Shown here piece after piece: positions 1-8,100 of a stretch of 13,240 nucleotides of DNA (position 1 is its first letter; every line of letters begins with the position of its first letter). This DNA comes from DAOVVL01 sp965603095 (GTDB taxonomy: Bacteria > Pseudomonadota > Alphaproteobacteria > Rhodospirillales > Magnetovibrionaceae): contig CBFDBQ010000052.1 in the NCBI GenBank assembly GCA_965603095.1, positions 1-13,240 of the forward strand, given 5' to 3'. The position numbers and the translations under genes are program-made. The notes below the pieces were generated by a model. The model saw only the letters and a program-made list of their open reading frames with translations. It did not search any database and had not been told where the DNA came from.

Positions 1-62
1 AGATCGCCATATTTGGCATCTGGTTGAATTTCGCGTTTTTCTGCAGCATGACGACGTGACAT
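1..62 (-). CDS. rpsG: 30S ribosomal protein S7, N-terminal fragment (runs off the window)
   Basis: Only the first 20 codons are present, because the gene continues past position 1. The visible N-terminus reads MSRRHAAEKREIQPDAKYGD, the standard start of bacterial S7, which nucleates assembly of the 30S head by binding the 3' domain of 16S rRNA. The ATG is at 62-60. It lies 15 nt after the rpsL stop, and an AAAGGG-type Shine-Dalgarno overlaps that stop, so the gene is very probably co-transcribed and translationally coupled with rpsL. In the usual str order fusA and tuf would follow outside the window. The call is sure at family level. Nothing can be said about the rest of the protein. Confidence 0.95.
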   Translation of the reverse strand, partial: MSRRHAAEKREIQPDAKYGD

Positions 63-77
63 GTTTTATTACACCCT

Positions 78-449
78 TTATTTCGGCCGCTTGGCGCCAT
101 ATTTAGAACGACGTTGACGACGATCAGATACACCCTGTGTATCGAGCGTGCCGCGAATGATGTGATAACGAACACCGGGAAGATCCTTTACACGACCACC
201 GCGGATCATCACAACTGAGTGCTCCTGCAGGTTATGGCCTTCGCCGGGAATGTAGCTGGTGACTTCAAAACCGTTAGTTAAGCGTACACGAGCAACTTTA
301 CGAAGCGCCGAGTTAGGCTTTTTCGGTGTGGTTGTATAAACGCGTGTGCAAACGCCACGTTTCTGGGGGCAAGCCTCCAGTGCGGGGACTTTATTGTGAG
401 CCACAGGTGCTTTGCGTGGCTTACGAATTAGTTGGTTAATAGTCGGCAT
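78..449 (-). CDS. rpsL: 30S ribosomal protein S12
   Basis: The protein is 123 residues, the normal bacterial length, starting MPTINQLIRKPRK. S12 sits at the decoding centre of the 30S subunit and checks codon-anticodon pairing. The conserved TTTPKKPNSALRK loop (about 39-51) carries Lys43. The GGRVKDLPGVRYH loop (about 84-96) carries Lys88, and Asp89 is the residue methylthiolated by RimO in other bacteria. Both lysines, which are replaced in many streptomycin-resistant mutants, are the wild-type residues here. The ATG at 449-447 has only a weak GAAAG element about 5 nt upstream. It is the first gene after a 489-nt gap from rpoC, and a promoter (682-710) with a structured leader drives it, presumably together with rpsG. 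Confidence 0.98.
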   Translation of the reverse strand: MPTINQLIRKPRKAPVAHNKVPALEACPQKRGVCTRVYTTTPKKPNSALRKVARVRLTNGFEVTSYIPGEGHNLQEHSVVMIRGGRVKDLPGVRYHIIRGTLDTQGVSDRRQRRSKYGAKRPK

Positions 450-489
450 ACAATTCTTTCCAATTTACTTACTGTGACCATTTCAAACT

Positions 490-526
490 GCACCAATCTC
501 AAATTTAGAGAATCTAAATCCGGTGC
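490..526 (-). promoter_or_regulatory. Stem-loop in the rpsL 5' leader
   Basis: An inner perfect 7-bp stem (503-509 with 513-519, loop of 3) is enclosed by a 5-bp outer stem (490-494 with 522-526, GCACC/GGTGC). It starts 3 nt beyond the T-tract of the terminator-like hairpin at 530-573 and ends about 40 nt before the rpsL start codon. The base pairing is seen directly. A role in rpsL translation or in antitermination is inference. Confidence 0.5.
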
Positions 527-529
527 AAC

Positions 530-573
530 AAAAAAACCGAGGAGGCAGGCGAGTTTAAAATCGCGCCTCACGG
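530..573 (-). terminator. Intrinsic terminator or attenuator in the rpsL leader
   Basis: On the minus strand, arm 573-561 (CGG, A, GAGGC, GCGA in transcript sense CCG-T-GAGGC-GCGA) pairs with 552-537. This gives a 3+5+4 bp stem with a 2-nt bulge, a 1x2 internal loop and an 8-nt loop. The CGG end of the stem runs straight into seven T residues (530-536). That is a canonical Rho-independent terminator shape. It lies about 100-145 nt downstream of the start site predicted from the promoter at 682-710 and upstream of rpsL. It would therefore act as an attenuator for the str operon, as well as catching read-through from rpoC. Confidence 0.7.
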
Positions 574-681
574 CTGTCTTATCGGTGGCTAAAAAAGCCT
601 GTATTTGCAACGCGCTAGCTTCGAAAATCTGCGTCTGAACCGCTAAACTGAGTTCACCACCAGACCTCTGAAGAGTGGCGC

Positions 682-710
682 ATACTATGCACGGCTCTCA
701 GCATCGTCAA
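682..710 (-). promoter_or_regulatory. Sigma70-type promoter for rpsL-rpsG (str operon)
   Basis: On the minus strand a -35 box TTGACG (710-705), in the context CTTGACG that is common in alphaproteobacterial promoters, is followed by a 17-nt spacer and a -10 box TAGTAT (687-682). Transcription would start near 675, giving a 5' leader of about 225 nt before the rpsL ATG. This is the best promoter match I found in any gap of the window. Confidence 0.75.
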
Positions 711-775
711 GCACCAAATCGCCAGATTTCTGGGGTTTTTTAAAGTTTTTATCAATTAATAAAAAACTGTTATTT

Positions 776-802
776 TTCAGATAGTTAGATAGGAAATCTG
801 AA
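776..802 (-). terminator. Candidate rpoC 3' hairpin (weak terminator)
   Basis: There is a perfect 7-bp stem, TTCAGAT/ATCTGAA (802-796 with 782-776), with a 13-nt loop. The first T-run on the transcript, six T at 766-761, begins about 10 nt beyond the stem, so it is not a textbook U-tract. The hairpin may mark the 3' end or a processing stop of the rpoBC transcript. Confidence 0.35.
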
Positions 803-827
803 GTAAATCGGCACTATTTCAGAACGT

Positions 828-869
828 TTACGGGCGGGAAACGACAATATATCGCTTCACCGCCCGTAA
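828..869 (-). repeat. Stem-loop after rpoC, 10-bp perfect inverted repeat
   Basis: Arms 828-837 (TTACGGGCGG) and 860-869 (CCGCCCGTAA) are perfectly complementary and enclose 22 nt. Shorter inner pairings, GAA/TTC and CGA/TCG, extend the stem. It begins 70 nt after the rpoC stop codon. No T-tract follows on either strand, so it is better read as an mRNA 3' stabilising or processing hairpin, or a palindromic repeat, than as an intrinsic terminator. Confidence 0.6.
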
Positions 870-938
870 TCTGCTTGTGGAAAACCCTTAAAACCTGAAT
901 TAATTCAATAGATTCTAGGATGATTCTCCAATTTATTA

Positions 939-3900
939 TTACCCTTCGCTAGGTGTCTCCGGCTGAGATTCTGCCGCCGGAGGAACCTCTGCCCCAGTAA
1001 TGGCTTCCGCCGGAGGAAGATTTTGCTCTTCCAGCTCTTCAGGCTTGGATCTTGCCTGAAGCTCCACATCGCGTTCTGCGGCAATGGTGCGATAACGGTT
1101 CATGGCAGAACCAGTACCAGCTGGTATCAAGCGACCAACGATGACGTTTTCCTTCAATCCCAATAGGGTATCGACTTTGCCCGATACGGCGGCTTCGGTC
1201 AGGACACGAGTTGTTTCCTGGAACGATGCCGCTGAAATGAAGGAATGCGTCTGTAGACTGGCCTTGGTTATGCCCTGAAGAACAGGTTTAGACGTAGCCT
1301 GTTTTTCACCAGCTTCCTTAGCTTTGGCATTTACCTTGAGATACTCTGACTTATCAATCAGCTCGCCAACCAAAAGCGTGGTTTCACCCGGTGTTATAAC
1401 CTCGACCTTTTGCAGCATCTGACGGCAAATTACCTCGATGTGCTTGTCGTTGATTTTAACGCCCTGCAAACGGTAAACCTCTTGGATTTCATCAACCAAA
1501 TATTCGGCCAATGCTTCAACACCCATTACCGCAAGAATATCATGCGGAACAGGGTTGCCATCCATAAGCGGATCGCCACGGCCTACATAATCGCCTTCTT
1601 GAACAGCCAAGTGCTTGCCCTTCGGGATCATGTATTCACGCGGTTCTTCACCGTCTTCATTTGGAACCACGATGATGCGACGTTTGGATTTATAATCCTT
1701 GCCAAACTCAACCCGGCCTTCGATTTCACTGATGATTGCGTGATCTTTTGGTATGCGGGCTTCAAACAATTCAGCCACACGAGGTAGACCACCGGTAATA
1801 TCACGGGTTTTTGCACTTTCGCGTGGAATACGCGCAAGAACGTCACCGACATATACCTGTTGGCCATTTTCAACCGAAAGAACCGCATCAACCGAGAGGA
1901 AGTAACGAGCTTCTTGCTCTTCATCAATCATGATGATCTCGCCCTTTTTATCACGAAGCGTGATGCGAGGCTTAAGATCGGTGCCCTTGGGCTGAGATTT
2001 CCAATCAACAACAACACGAGATGAGATGCCAGTAGCTTCATCCATTTGTTCGTTGATAGAAAGACCCTCAACCAGATCCACATAATTAACCAGACCTTCG
2101 CGTTCGGTAATAACCGGCAACGTGTATGGATCCCATTCGGCCAGCTTGTCGCCACGGTTGACCTTGGCTTTATCCTTGGTCAACAGTTTTGCACCATAAG
2201 GAATACGCTGACGCGCGCGTTCACGTTTTTTATCATCAACCATTGAGATTTCAGCATTACGGCTCATAACCACCTGAACACCGGATGAGTTCTTAACCGT
2301 ATGGCAGTTGATTAGTTCAACCTTGATGTCATCTGAAATTGATTCAATGAACGACTGCTCGGAGCCTTTCTGCGCCGCACCACCAATATGGAAGGTACGC
2401 ATGGTAAGCTGGGTACCCGGCTCACCAATTGACTGCGCAGCAATAACACCAACAGCTTCACCAATGTTAACCGGTGTACCGCGAGCAAGGTCACGACCGT
2501 AGCACGAACCACAAATACCAACCTTGCTTTCGCAAGTTAGCGGTGAACGAACCTTGGCTGATTCCACTTCGGCATCTTCAATTAATTGTGCCACTGCTTC
2601 ATCAACAAGGGTTCCCCGTTTGGCCACTACTTCGCCAGTCAAGGGATTGAGCACGTCTTCGGAAATTGTACGACCGAGAACCTGTTCAAAGATGGAAGAA
2701 ATGGTTTCATTGCCCTGCACCACCACGTTTGTGGTGATACCGATTTTGGTTCCGCAATCTTCTTCGTAAACGATGCAATCTTGGGCAACGTCAACCAAGC
2801 GACGGGTAAGATAGCCCGAGTTAGCGGTTTTAAGGGCGGTATCAGCCAAGCCCTTACGGGCACCGTGAGTGGAGTTAAAGTATTCCAGCACGGATAGGCC
2901 TTCTTTAAAGTTAGAAATAATCGGCGTTTCGATAATTTCACCCGATGGCTTGGCCATAAGGCCACGCATACCAGCGAGCTGTTTCATCTGTGCAACCGAA
3001 CCACGAGCACCGGAATGAGCCATCATATAAACAGCGTTAATCGGTTTGCCATCGCGTTCTGCCGAGATTTCTTTCATCATGGCGTCTGATACTGCATCGG
3101 TGCAATGCGCCCAAGCATCAACAACTTTGTTGTATTTTTCACCCTGAGTAATCAAGCCATCTTGATACTGTTGTTCGTATTCTTTGGCTCTTTCTTCGGT
3201 TTCAGAAACCAATTTTTCTTTTTCAGGCGGAATAATCAAATCATCCTTGCCGAAAGAAATACCGGAATGGCATGCGTGCTTAAAGCCAAGACCCATAAGG
3301 TGATCAGCAAATATAACCGTCTCCTTCTGGCCACAGTGACGATAAACAACGTCCATTACGTTGGTGATTTCTTTTTTGGTTAGCAGGCGGTTGATAAGAT
3401 CAAAGCCTATCTTAGGAAAGCGCGGAAGTATTTCCGAAAGAATCATACGGCCCGGGGTTGTTTCAACACGGGTAGTAATTTCGTTTCCTTCATCGTCAAC
3501 GCCCACATAACGCGCAGTAATTTTTGCGTTAATCTGAACAGCATTTTCAGAAATGGCGTGTTCAATTTCGCTAACTGAACCAAATATCATGCCCTCGCCT
3601 TTTTGACCTTCGCGCATCGTGGTCATGTAATACAGACCCAGGATAATATCCTGTGATGGCACAATGATCGGCTTGCCGTTAGCGGGTGAAAGGATGTTGT
3701 TTGTGGACATCATCAATACACGCGCTTCGAGCTGTGCCTCAAGGCTAAGCGGTACATGAACAGCCATTTGATCGCCATCAAAGTCAGCGTTAAATGCGGC
3801 ACAAACCAATGGGTGAAGCTGGATGGCTTTACCTTCAATAAGTTTGGGCTCAAACGCCTGAATACCAAGACGGTGAAGTGTTGGTGCGCGGTTAAGCATG

Positions 3901-5165
3901 ACCGGATGTTCACGGATAACCTCTTCGAGGATATCCCAAACTTCTGGACGTTCTTTTTCCAGCATCCGTTTAGCCGCTTTAATGGTGGTGGCATAACCGT
4001 AGAGTTCAAGTTTTGAATAAATAAACGGCTTGAACAGTTCCAGCGCCATCTTTTTCGGCAAGCCACATTGATGCAATTTCAATTCTGGGCCAACCACAAT
4101 AACCGAACGACCAGAATAATCCACACGTTTACCCAGCAAGTTCTGGCGGAAACGGCCCTGCTTGCCTTTGAGCATATCGGACAAGGATTTCAACGGACGC
4201 TTGTTAGCACCGGTGATGGCACGACCACGACGGCCATTGTCAAACAAAGCATCAACAGATTCTTGCAACATACGTTTTTCGTTACGCACAATAATTTCAG
4301 GCGCACGAAGTTCGATTAAACGCTTAAGGCGGTTGTTGCGGTTAATAACCCGACGATAAAGATCGTTCAAATCAGATGTGGCAAAACGGCCACCATCCAA
4401 TGGAACCAATGGACGTAGTTCAGGTGGAATAACCGGAACAACTTCCAAAATCATCCATTCAGGCCTAGCGCCTGATGCGATGAATGCTTCAACCAGTTTG
4501 AGACGCTTAACTAATTTTTTGCGTTTTGCTTCAGAGCCGGTTTCACGCAGGTCTGTCTTGATGGTTTCAATCTCATCTTCAAGTTCCATCTCGACAAGCA
4601 TGCCGCGAAGGGCTTCTGCGCCGATACCAACGGTGAATGCATCCTGACCATATTCATCAAGTGCTGCTTGGTATTGGTCTTCGCTCAAAAGTTCGCGTTC
4701 TTTCATTGGGGTGAGACCAGGCTCAACCACAACGTAGCTTTCAAAATAGAGAACCTTTTCCAGATCCTTCAAGGTCATGTCCAAAAGCAGGCCAATACGT
4801 GAAGGAAGTGATTTCATAAACCAAATATGTGCAACTGGGCTTGCCAGTTCGATGTGGCCCATGCGTTCACGACGTACTTTTTGCAACGTAACTTCAACAC
4901 CGCACTTTTCGCAGGTAATACCCTTGTACTTCATGCGCTTGTATTTGCCGCAAAGACATTCGTAATCTTTTACTGGGCCAAAGATGCGCGCACAAAACAG
5001 GCCATCACGTTCTGGCTTGAAGGTGCGGTAGTTAATTGTTTCCGGCTTTTTAATTTCACCGAAAGACCACGCCCTGATTTGTTCAGGCGATGCTATTGAT
5101 ATTTGGATTGAGTCAAACCGCTGCGTGCCGCTGACCTGTCCGAAGAATTTAGTGAGTTCGTTCAT
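939..5165 (-). CDS. rpoC: DNA-directed RNA polymerase subunit beta'
   Basis: The intact 1408-residue protein is the largest catalytic subunit of RNA polymerase and matches the usual proteobacterial length. Zinc site 1 is Cys70, Cys72, Cys85 and Cys88. The catalytic NADFDGDQM motif at 459-467 supplies the Mg-binding aspartates 461, 463 and 465. Zinc site 2 is Cys804, Cys878, Cys885 and Cys888. The bridge helix (about 765-800) includes STHGARKGLADTALKT. The trigger loop contains TQLTMRTFH (918-926) and is followed by a large insertion (about 930-1120), as in E. coli SI3. The C-terminus is a Pro/Glu-rich, probably disordered tail. The start is ATG at 5165 with AAGGAG about 8 nt upstream, 33 nt after rpoB, so the two are co-transcribed. 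No frameshift or lost key residue was seen. Confidence 0.99.
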   Translation of the reverse strand: MNELTKFFGQVSGTQRFDSIQISIASPEQIRAWSFGEIKKPETINYRTFKPERDGLFCARIFGPVKDYECLCGKYKRMKYKGITCEKCGVEVTLQKVRRERMGHIELASPVAHIWFMKSLPSRIGLLLDMTLKDLEKVLYFESYVVVEPGLTPMKERELLSEDQYQAALDEYGQDAFTVGIGAEALRGMLVEMELEDEIETIKTDLRETGSEAKRKKLVKRLKLVEAFIASGARPEWMILEVVPVIPPELRPLVPLDGGRFATSDLNDLYRRVINRNNRLKRLIELRAPEIIVRNEKRMLQESVDALFDNGRRGRAITGANKRPLKSLSDMLKGKQGRFRQNLLGKRVDYSGRSVIVVGPELKLHQCGLPKKMALELFKPFIYSKLELYGYATTIKAAKRMLEKERPEVWDILEEVIREHPVMLNRAPTLHRLGIQAFEPKLIEGKAIQLHPLVCAAFNADFDGDQMAVHVPLSLEAQLEARVLMMSTNNILSPANGKPIIVPSQDIILGLYYMTTMREGQKGEGMIFGSVSEIEHAISENAVQINAKITARYVGVDDEGNEITTRVETTPGRMILSEILPRFPKIGFDLINRLLTKKEITNVMDVVYRHCGQKETVIFADHLMGLGFKHACHSGISFGKDDLIIPPEKEKLVSETEERAKEYEQQYQDGLITQGEKYNKVVDAWAHCTDAVSDAMMKEISAERDGKPINAVYMMAHSGARGSVAQMKQLAGMRGLMAKPSGEIIETPIISNFKEGLSVLEYFNSTHGARKGLADTALKTANSGYLTRRLVDVAQDCIVYEEDCGTKIGITTNVVVQGNETISSIFEQVLGRTISEDVLNPLTGEVVAKRGTLVDEAVAQLIEDAEVESAKVRSPLTCESKVGICGSCYGRDLARGTPVNIGEAVGVIAAQSIGEPGTQLTMRTFHIGGAAQKGSEQSFIESISDDIKVELINCHTVKNSSGVQVVMSRNAEISMVDDKKRERARQRIPYGAKLLTKDKAKVNRGDKLAEWDPYTLPVITEREGLVNYVDLVEGLSINEQMDEATGISSRVVVDWKSQPKGTDLKPRITLRDKKGEIIMIDEEQEARYFLSVDAVLSVENGQQVYVGDVLARIPRESAKTRDITGGLPRVAELFEARIPKDHAIISEIEGRVEFGKDYKSKRRIIVVPNEDGEEPREYMIPKGKHLAVQEGDYVGRGDPLMDGNPVPHDILAVMGVEALAEYLVDEIQEVYRLQGVKINDKHIEVICRQMLQKVEVITPGETTLLVGELIDKSEYLKVNAKAKEAGEKQATSKPVLQGITKASLQTHSFISAASFQETTRVLTEAAVSGKVDTLLGLKENVIVGRLIPAGTGSAMNRYRTIAAERDVELQARSKPEELEEQNLPPAEAITGAEVPPAAESQPETPSEG

Positions 5166-5198
5166 TTTTCGTACTCCTTAAAGGAAAGTCAGTTAGCG

Positions 5199-8100
5199 TT
5201 AGCTAAGTTCAACATTAAGACCAAGTGCCTGTAGCTCTTTAACCAAAACGTTAAAGGATTCAGGCACGCCCGCTTCGAAATTATCATCGCCGCGAACAAT
5301 CGATTCATAAACTTTGGTACGGCCAGAAACGTCATCGGATTTAACCGTCAACATTTCCTGTAGCGTGTAGGCTGCACCGTATGCTTCCAATGCCCAAACT
5401 TCCATTTCACCGAAGCGCTGGCCACCGAACTGGGCCTTACCACCCAACGGTTGCTGGGTAACAAGAGAATACGGCCCAATTGAACGCGCATGGATCTTGT
5501 CATCCACCAGATGATGAAGCTTAAGCATATAAATGTAACCAACGGTCACTTGGCGTTCAAACGTTTCGCCGGTGCGACCATCGATAAGCGTTACCTGACC
5601 AGATGTAGCAAGACCTGCTTTGGTCAGCATGTCATTCACGCCTTCTTCGCGGGCACCATCAAACACTGGTGTTGCTATGGGAACGCCACTGCGCAGGTTT
5701 TCACCCATTTCAAAGATTTCGCTATCGGAAAGATCGGCGATATCTGACTTATATTCATCTTCGCCGTAAATACCTTTCAACCAATCGCGAACGGGGCCGG
5801 TATCTTTACCGTTTGATTTGGCAACATCAATCATGTCACCAATTTGACGGCCCAACCCGGCACAAGCCCAGCCCATGTGGGTTTCAAGAATCTGTCCCAC
5901 GTTCATACGCGATGGAACGCCCAGCGGGTTAAGAACGATATCAACCGATGTGCCATCTTCGGCATACGGCATATCTTCAACTGGCATGATGCGGGAAATA
6001 ACACCCTTGTTACCATGACGGCCAGCCATTTTGTCACCCGGTTGTAGCTTGCGCTTCACGGCAACAAATACTTTTACCATCTTCATAACGCCGGGGTTAA
6101 GGTCATCACCACGTTGAAGCTTATCAACTTTATCTTCAAAGCGGCGTTGCAGTGCGGCTACGGATTCCTCAAACTGTGATTTGAGACCTTCCATATCCTT
6201 CATAACCTTGTCGTTGTCGACAACAATCTGTGATTGTTGACCAGGCGTATATTCATTAAGAAGCTCTTCGGTAACGGTTGAACCAACGCTGATTTCTTTG
6301 GGGCCGGAAACTATTTTCTTGCCCAAAAGAAGATCTTTCAAACGCTGTGAGAAGCTACGTTCAAGAATTGCGCGTTCATCATCGCGATCTTTTGCGAGAC
6401 GTTCAATTTCGTCACGTTCAATCGCCATGGCACGTTCATCTTTGTCGACGCCGCGGCGGTTAAACACGCGAACCTCAACCACCGTACCAACAACCCCCGG
6501 GGGAAGCTTGAGCGATGTATCACGAACATCAGTAGCTTTTTCACCAAAGATGGCACGCAGAAGCTTTTCTTCTGGTGTCATTGGGCTTTCGCCTTTTGGT
6601 GTTACCTTACCAACCAAAATATCGCCCGGTTTTACTTCGGCACCGATATAAACGATACCGGCTTCATCAAGGTTTTTAAGAGATTCTTCACCGACGTTTG
6701 GAATATCACGGGTGATTTCTTCTTGGCCGAGCTTGGTGTCACGGGCCATTACCTCAAATTCATCAATGTGGATTGAGGTAAAGACATCGTCACGCACAAG
6801 ACGCTCAGAAATTAGAATTGAATCTTCAAAGTTGTAACCGTTCCACGGCATAAACGCGACCAGCACGTTTTTACCCAAAGCCAATTCACCAAATTCGGTT
6901 GAAGGGCCATCGGCAATTGTATCGCCAGAAACAACCTTATCACCAACCTTTACCAGCGGGCGCTGATGCAAGCAGGTGTTCTGGTTTGAACGCTGGAATT
7001 TTTGCAACGTGTAAATATCAACACCGGATTGGGCGGTTGATGTTTCTTCGGTCGCACGAATAACGATACGGGTTGCATCAACTTGATCGATAATACCTGA
7101 ACGACGGGCGGTAATGGTTGCGCCACTATCGCGCGCAACTGGTTCTTCCATTCCGGTACCAACCAATGGTGCTTTGGCCTGCAACAACGGCACGGCTTGG
7201 CGCATCATGTTTGAACCCATCAACGCACGGTTAGCATCATCGTTTTCCAAGAATGGAATAAGCGCGGTTGCTACAGATACGAGCTGCTTAGGGCTAACGT
7301 CGATGAATTCAATTCCATCGGGATGAACCATAACATAGTCACCTGCCTTGCGGCATGAAACCATGTCATCAACGAACTTGCCGTTCTTATCAAGGTCTGC
7401 GTTGGCCTGGGCAATAACGTAACGGCCCTCTTCCATTGCTGACATATAAACAACATCGCCATCTACTAGTTTGCCATTACTAACGCGCTGATACGGGCTT
7501 TCAATAAAACCGTACTTGTTAACGCGGGCAAAGGTGGCAAGCGAGTTAATAAGACCAATATTTGGTCCTTCGGGTGTTTCAATTGGGCAGATGCGTCCGT
7601 AATGGGTTGGGTGCACATCGCGCACTTCAAAACCAGCACGTTCACGGGTCAGCCCGCCCGGTCCAAGCGCCGATAGGCGACGTTTGTGGGTAACTTCGGA
7701 AAGCGGATTGGTTTGATCCATAAACTGTGAAAGCTGGGATGAACCAAAAAATTCACGAACTGCGGCACTGGCCGGTTTAGCGTTGATAAGATCGTGCGGC
7801 ATTACGGTATCAATTTCTACCGAGCTCATACGTTCACGAATTGCACGTTCCATACGCAACAGGCCAACACGGTATTGGTTTTCCATCAATTCACCAACAG
7901 AGCGAACGCGACGGTTGCCAAGGTGATCAATATCATCAATTTCACCGCGACCATCTTTCAGGTCAACCAAGGTGCGTACGATAGAAAGAATGTCTTCTTT
8001 GCGCAGAACCCGAACAGTATCGGCAACATCTTCAAAGCCAAGGCGCGAGTTCATTTTAACACGGCCAACGGCGGAAAGATCATAGCGTTCTGAATCAAAG

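Larger units (their letters stand above)
450..938. other. 489-nt rpoC-rpsL intergenic region
   Basis: No convincing protein gene lies here. Read along the minus strand after rpoC, the gap holds a 10-bp stem-loop (828-869), a second hairpin (776-802) followed by AT-rich DNA, a sigma70-type promoter (682-710), a terminator-like hairpin (530-573) and a last hairpin (490-526) before the rpsL ribosome binding site. The layout separates the rpoBC transcript from a newly initiated str-operon transcript. These parts are listed individually. Confidence 0.85.

Noticed and set aside
428..610. 60-residue minus-strand reading frame in the rpsL leader, overlapping the rpsL start
   Set aside because: It begins with TTG, has no Shine-Dalgarno, runs through the terminator-like hairpin and its T-tract, and overlaps rpsL in another frame. 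It is better explained as RNA structure than as a gene.
641..655. Possible tiny leader peptide (GTG AAC TCA GTT TAG) shortly after the predicted rpsL transcript start, with AGAGG upstream
   Set aside because: Four codons with no repeated regulatory codon cannot be told apart from chance. It is not listed as a gene.
721..740. Plus-strand hairpin CCAG/CTGG followed by GG and six T, looking like a terminator for rightward transcription
   Set aside because: The stem is only 4 bp and there is no plus-strand gene upstream for it to terminate.
939..1050. Pro/Glu-rich C-terminal tail of RpoC as an unusual fusion or added domain
   Set aside because: It is a short low-complexity extension of the kind common at RpoC C-termini. 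No folded domain or motif is visible.
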